Positions 42,525 through 42,993 of a stretch of 42,993 bases of DNA are shown piece by piece. Below the pieces are notes generated by a model. The model was given only the letters and a program-made list of their open reading frames with translations, made no database searches and was not told the origin of the DNA. Made by a program: the position numbers and the translations under genes. Each line of letters starts with the position of its first letter. The stretch's first letter is position 1. Source of the stretch: Verrucomicrobiota bacterium (lineage in GTDB: Bacteria > Verrucomicrobiota > Kiritimatiellia > UBA8416 > JABMPJ01); the NCBI GenBank assembly GCA_018648805.1, contig JABGQM010000001.1:165896-208888 (forward strand). The letters run 5' to 3'.

Positions 42525-42600
42525 GGGGCGGTAGCTCATTTGGTAGAGCACCACGTTCGCAACGTGGGGGTAGGGAGTTCGATCCTCCTCCGCTCCACCA
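42525..42600 (+). tRNA. tRNA-Ala, anticodon CGC
   Basis: 76 nt with encoded CCA. Acceptor stem GGGGCGG/CCGCTCC contains the G3-U70 pair that identifies alanine tRNAs. D stem GCTC/GAGC, anticodon stem CCACG/CGTGG with loop TTCGCAA (anticodon CGC, reading GCG), five-base variable loop, T stem GGGAG/CTCCT with loop TTCGATC. All arms fold. Confidence 0.95.
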
Positions 42601-42609
42601 ATTCTCGTT

Positions 42610-42953
42610 TTCTGGCCGAAAGGCCAGAAGACGCCACGGGCCGGAGAATCTGACGCCGAGAACCGGGAGACCCTTTTGCCGGATTTTGCGGAGCGATTTT
42701 CCAGATTTCGTAAACGTGTTCGGGGGATTGCGATTCGGATCGAATGGGACCGGAATGAAACCGGCGACGGACTCGTCGCCGGTGACTATCTGACCCGGAA
42801 ATGATGCATTTCCGGGGATTGTATTGATCTTGATTGCGCGCGGGACGGCGGCTTCGCCGCCGGAGACATGGTCACTCTCTTCTCTCTCTCCTGCCGGGGA
42901 CACCCCATCAACACGGTCGGAACGACCGTCAACCTGCGACCGCTGTCGCGGTC
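42610..42953 (+). other. Hairpin-dense stretch downstream of tRNA-Ala
   Basis: Eight perfect or near-perfect hairpins in about 345 nt: 42610-42629 (TTCTGGCC-GAAA-GGCCAGAA), 42733-42745, 42760-42783 (10-bp stem ACCGGCGACG), 42794-42816 (9-bp stem CCCGGAAAT), 42846-42862, 42896-42906, 42913-42929 and 42938-42953. I see no convincing ORF; a minus-strand reading frame here runs across the tRNA and is spurious. It may be a structured RNA, a leader, or a set of intergenic repeats. The first hairpin might end the tRNA transcript, but it lacks a T-tract. Confidence 0.55.
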
Positions 42954-42993
42954 CAATCACGCCTCTTGAAATCCTCTCCGGGCCAAAAAGCAG

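Noticed and set aside
42463..42960. A 165-codon minus-strand reading frame at the right end
   Set aside because: It runs antisense through the whole tRNA-Ala and the hairpin stretch and shows no protein-like pattern; it is a by-product of GC-rich composition.

Overview
The window is a GC-rich bacterial chromosome segment of about 43 kb. It encodes a prepilin-type protein with an N-terminal methylation motif, a MoxR/DUF58/BatA-like/ABC-2 cluster, sigma-54 activators, PQQ-propeller and four-helix-bundle (23S rRNA intervening-sequence type) proteins. That mix suggests the PVC superphylum (Verrucomicrobiota, Kiritimatiellota, Lentisphaerota or Planctomycetota). This is inference: there is no rRNA or other phylogenetic marker to settle it.

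1-11014: one long plus-strand cluster. It runs from a MoxR ATPase (cut by the window start) through a DUF58 protein, a BatA-like von Willebrand protein, a large membrane-anchored protein, an ABC ATPase and two paralogous ABC-2-type permeases. A 915-bp element interrupts it at 3528-4442: a double four-helix-bundle gene enclosed by 51-nt inverted repeats that match at 48 positions. This looks like an rRNA intervening sequence that has moved into a protein-coding operon.

11015-12584: a retron. An ncRNA of about 158 nt is bounded by a 13-bp a1/a2 pairing and preceded by a plausible promoter. A long reverse transcriptase with a YADD active site follows, with altered retron signature motifs and no obvious effector neighbour.

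12592-15900: a PilS/PilR-like locus. A pseudopilin gene carries a consensus sigma-54 promoter next to a histidine kinase and a divergent NtrC-class regulator. 15944-16158 holds three regularly spaced palindromic repeats, related to a perfect 46-bp palindrome at 24803-24848. Both lie between convergent genes.

16201-19318: housekeeping and repair genes (MtfA-like peptidase, MutM, endonuclease IV). 19374-23504: a second sigma-54 activator, divergent from a three-gene unit (lipase-like hydrolase, small membrane protein, B12-binding radical SAM enzyme) that has its own -24/-12 promoter. 23608-30418: a secreted coiled-coil protein, a PLD-nuclease/SEC-C-RelE-like pair, and two AT-richer accessory genes (DUF488, pRiA4b ORF-3-like).

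30752-36739: a TonB-receptor remnant, a PQQ propeller protein, a Fic protein with an inverted-repeat leader, a glycosyltransferase, a Dus-like enzyme and an ABC ATPase. 36720-42412: an FtsX-type permease whose 3' end is repeated 2.1 kb downstream, on the far side of an AT-richer AbiE-like toxin-antitoxin module, followed by an orphan RHH antitoxin gene with a promoter that predicts a leaderless mRNA. The window ends with tRNA-Ala(CGC) and a hairpin-dense stretch with no convincing gene.
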